Below are positions 62,453 to 64,000 of a DNA stretch of 64,000 nt, in pieces. Within the stretch, counting starts at the first letter, position 1. Each line of letters begins with the position of its first letter. This stretch comes from Nafulsella turpanensis ZLM-10 (GTDB lineage: Bacteria > Bacteroidota > Bacteroidia > Cytophagales > Cyclobacteriaceae), in NCBI RefSeq assembly GCF_000346615.1, contig NZ_ANNU01000002.1, positions 1 through 64,000 of the forward strand, in the 5' to 3' direction. The notes under the pieces are model-generated. The model worked only from the letters and a program-made list of their open reading frames with translations, did not search any database and was not told the origin of the DNA. Made by a program: the position numbers and the translations under genes.

Positions 62453-63784
62453 TTAATTTGTACGGGCAGATTCTTCCATGCTGCCATCTTTGTAAAGACA
62501 TCGTAGTTTCGTTACACTTCCAGATGCATCTTTCACTATTTGTATCCTGAAAAAGTCCAAACCATGTACACGGAAGATATCTTCTGTAATTGGAGCCAAC
62601 TTTCTTTTCGGGCTGTTATTTACCTGATAATACAACTCATTACCCTGTAGGTGGATGTTGCTTTCGCCATACCTGCCTGCATATTTAGCTTGAACTTCTT
62701 TGCTCAGCTGTACCGGATGTAATTCACTTGCCACAGCCAGTAGCTCCCACTCTAGTTCAGCCTTTTCTCGGGGAGCTTTTTTTTGGTTCATCAATTTCTC
62801 CAGCGCAAGGTATTGTGCCTTCAGCAGGGCATTGCCTGCCTCAGAAGGAACATCCGGCATGACGCCTCTGCCTTCCCAATTCGTTTTCGTTACTGCATTG
62901 ATGGCTCTTGCCACAGGGACGTGCAGGACAAGATCATCATTGACAATATAGGCCTGGGTAGGGTGAGCGCCGCCACCTGTTACCTCCCCTACAATAGTGG
63001 CCCTTTTTTGGGTTTGCAGGTTATAGCTTAATTCTTCGGCTGCTGAAAAAGTAAAGCCACTGGTGAGCACATACAGGTCCACTTCCGGCATGCGGGGACC
63101 TTCTACCTTCTTAAGTGTATAATAGTCTTTAGTCGTATTGCTGGGCCGGTCGTACAGACTGTTGTAATGAAAGGGCTTTTCATTGAAGAAATAGCTCATC
63201 ACCAGCTGTACCATTTCAGGATGCCCTCCCCCGTTTTGCCTCAGATCAAGAATGACCGCATCAGCATTTCGGACAAAGCTCATGGCCGAGGCTACGGTCT
63301 GGCGGGCTTCCTGACTTAATGGAAAAAACTGATGAAATTCTATATACCCTATATTGCCGGGCAGGTGCTCTACTTTTACAAAGCCAAAGTTCATCCTTTT
63401 TCCCTTCCGGAGCTGTTCCCTGTAAAAAGCAGAGTCCGGTTTTTCTACAGACTCCCACTTTCGTACTGCTGCTATCTCCTGTGGGTTATATTGCAACCCC
63501 AAATGAAGATCGCGGTGGGTTCTTTGTAAGTCTCCGTTCAGTGCTTCTACAAAGTCCGGATAGGAATGGATGGCCTCGTAAGCCTTCTGCTTATTTTGCT
63601 TCCGGACGTAAGAAGCCATTTCCCTTGCCTTATCCGGAAAAACATAGTTTTCTCTTAGCAATGCTGCTATCTTTTTAATCGCTTCGTCCTTTTCCGAAGC
63701 AGAAACATTCTCTATTTGTTGCGACAAGGCTGGCAGACAGGACAAAAAGAGGAATACAAAACCAATAAAACTTTTCATAATCAA
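62453..63784 (-). CDS. S41-family (C-terminal processing) peptidase
   Basis: A 443-residue exported protein (signal FIGFVFLFLSCLPALSQ). An N-terminal helical part (KIAALLRENYVFPDKAREMA) leads into the S41 core: GNIGYIEFHQFFPLSQEARQ, DAVILDLRQNGGGHPEMVQL, and the nucleophile region LYVLTSGFTFSAAEELSYNL with Ser. GRGVMPDVPSE closes the domain. The last ~90 residues form a small beta-domain (YAGRYGESNIHLQGNELYYQ). It contains no obvious PDZ, as in the tricorn-like/IRBP-like subgroup. It ends 58 bp before the ATPase gene start. Confidence 0.9.
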   Translation of the reverse strand: MIMKSFIGFVFLFLSCLPALSQQIENVSASEKDEAIKKIAALLRENYVFPDKAREMASYVRKQNKQKAYEAIHSYPDFVEALNGDLQRTHRDLHLGLQYNPQEIAAVRKWESVEKPDSAFYREQLRKGKRMNFGFVKVEHLPGNIGYIEFHQFFPLSQEARQTVASAMSFVRNADAVILDLRQNGGGHPEMVQLVMSYFFNEKPFHYNSLYDRPSNTTKDYYTLKKVEGPRMPEVDLYVLTSGFTFSAAEELSYNLQTQKRATIVGEVTGGGAHPTQAYIVNDDLVLHVPVARAINAVTKTNWEGRGVMPDVPSEAGNALLKAQYLALEKLMNQKKAPREKAELEWELLAVASELHPVQLSKEVQAKYAGRYGESNIHLQGNELYYQVNNSPKRKLAPITEDIFRVHGLDFFRIQIVKDASGSVTKLRCLYKDGSMEESARTN

Positions 63785-64000
63785 ATAGGAAAAGGTGAAT
63801 CATCATTTTTGATTTTATCATTAGTCTAAGTCATGAACTGTTCCTTCTGATGAAGGGAAGAAAGGGTGTTGGTGTACATTGGCATTCCTGAAAAAGTAGT
63901 TCACTTTATTTCTTTCATGGGTACTGCCTCACATCTATAATGATGGCTCCTTTCCAAATTGAATTGGTGTATGCTGGATCCTTCTGCCTTAAGGAATAAA
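63785..64000. other. Right edge, upstream of the S41 gene
   Basis: AT-rich leader of the leftward S41-ABC unit. No gene visible up to the window end. Confidence 0.5.

Noticed and set aside
1-64000. CRISPR array, rRNA or tRNA genes
   Set aside because: No short evenly spaced long direct repeats of CRISPR type and no rRNA or tRNA-like segments were seen. The only regular array is the four 20-bp hip operator sites.

Overview
The window looks like a chromosomal segment of a Bacteroidota bacterium, most likely a member of the Cytophagales. The support is the mix of families: proteins with type IX secretion (T9SS) type A and type B C-terminal sorting domains, an ECF sigma/FecR/STN cascade, CarboxypepD_reg-plug-barrel outer-membrane proteins, LytS/LytTR two-component systems, Kelch/IPT and M23 lipoproteins, and a short histone H1-like protein. 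Gene density is moderate, with several gaps of 0.4-1.3 kb that hold repeats, terminators and gene fragments.

Layout. 1-4.4 kb: decaying toxin-antitoxin material. It holds a split HipBA locus with a truncated kinase and a regular four-site operator array, a frameshifted outer-membrane gene, and an AbiE system with a frameshifted toxin. 4.5-20 kb: envelope genes (lipocalin-like lipoprotein, M23-type lipoprotein, plug/barrel outer-membrane protein, two T9SS-exported proteins, IPT-Kelch lipoprotein) plus TonB and Kelch fragments and a dispersed repeat. 19.9-21.4 kb: a RES toxin with a frameshifted Xre/ParS-type antitoxin. 22-27 kb: signalling genes (five-PAS histidine kinase, single-domain receivers, GAF protein) and a chimeric remnant of the M23 lipoprotein. 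28-34 kb: a second plug/barrel protein, an NTF2-DJ-1 fusion, and a LytS-type kinase whose LytR partner is cut off. 34.2-37.2 kb: three nested insertion sequences; the innermost is an IS110-family element carrying a strong bridge-RNA-like stem-loop. 37.9-43.5 kb: GAF sensor, PhcB-like methyltransferase, two convergent receivers, an H1-like protein, and a PAS protein that ends after its DHp segment. 43.8-49.3 kb: excisionase-like gene, a sigma-FecR-STN/barrel-T9SS gene cassette, and a truncated tyrosine recombinase. 49.4-63.8 kb: M23 peptidase, a LytS/LytTR pair followed by two serine-hydrolase lipoproteins and an ABC exporter, then an S41 protease, an ABC ATPase and an ABC-2 permease fused to an M1 peptidase.

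How the genes may work together. Most of the window concerns the cell envelope and its signalling. The best candidate for an under-described system is the four-gene minus-strand cassette at 44685-48537: an ECF sigma factor, a FecR anti-sigma, an STN domain fused to a small outer-membrane barrel in place of a TonB-dependent receptor, and a T9SS-sorted surface protein. The other standout is the IS110 non-coding region, where the two strands of one internal loop match the two ends of the insertion.
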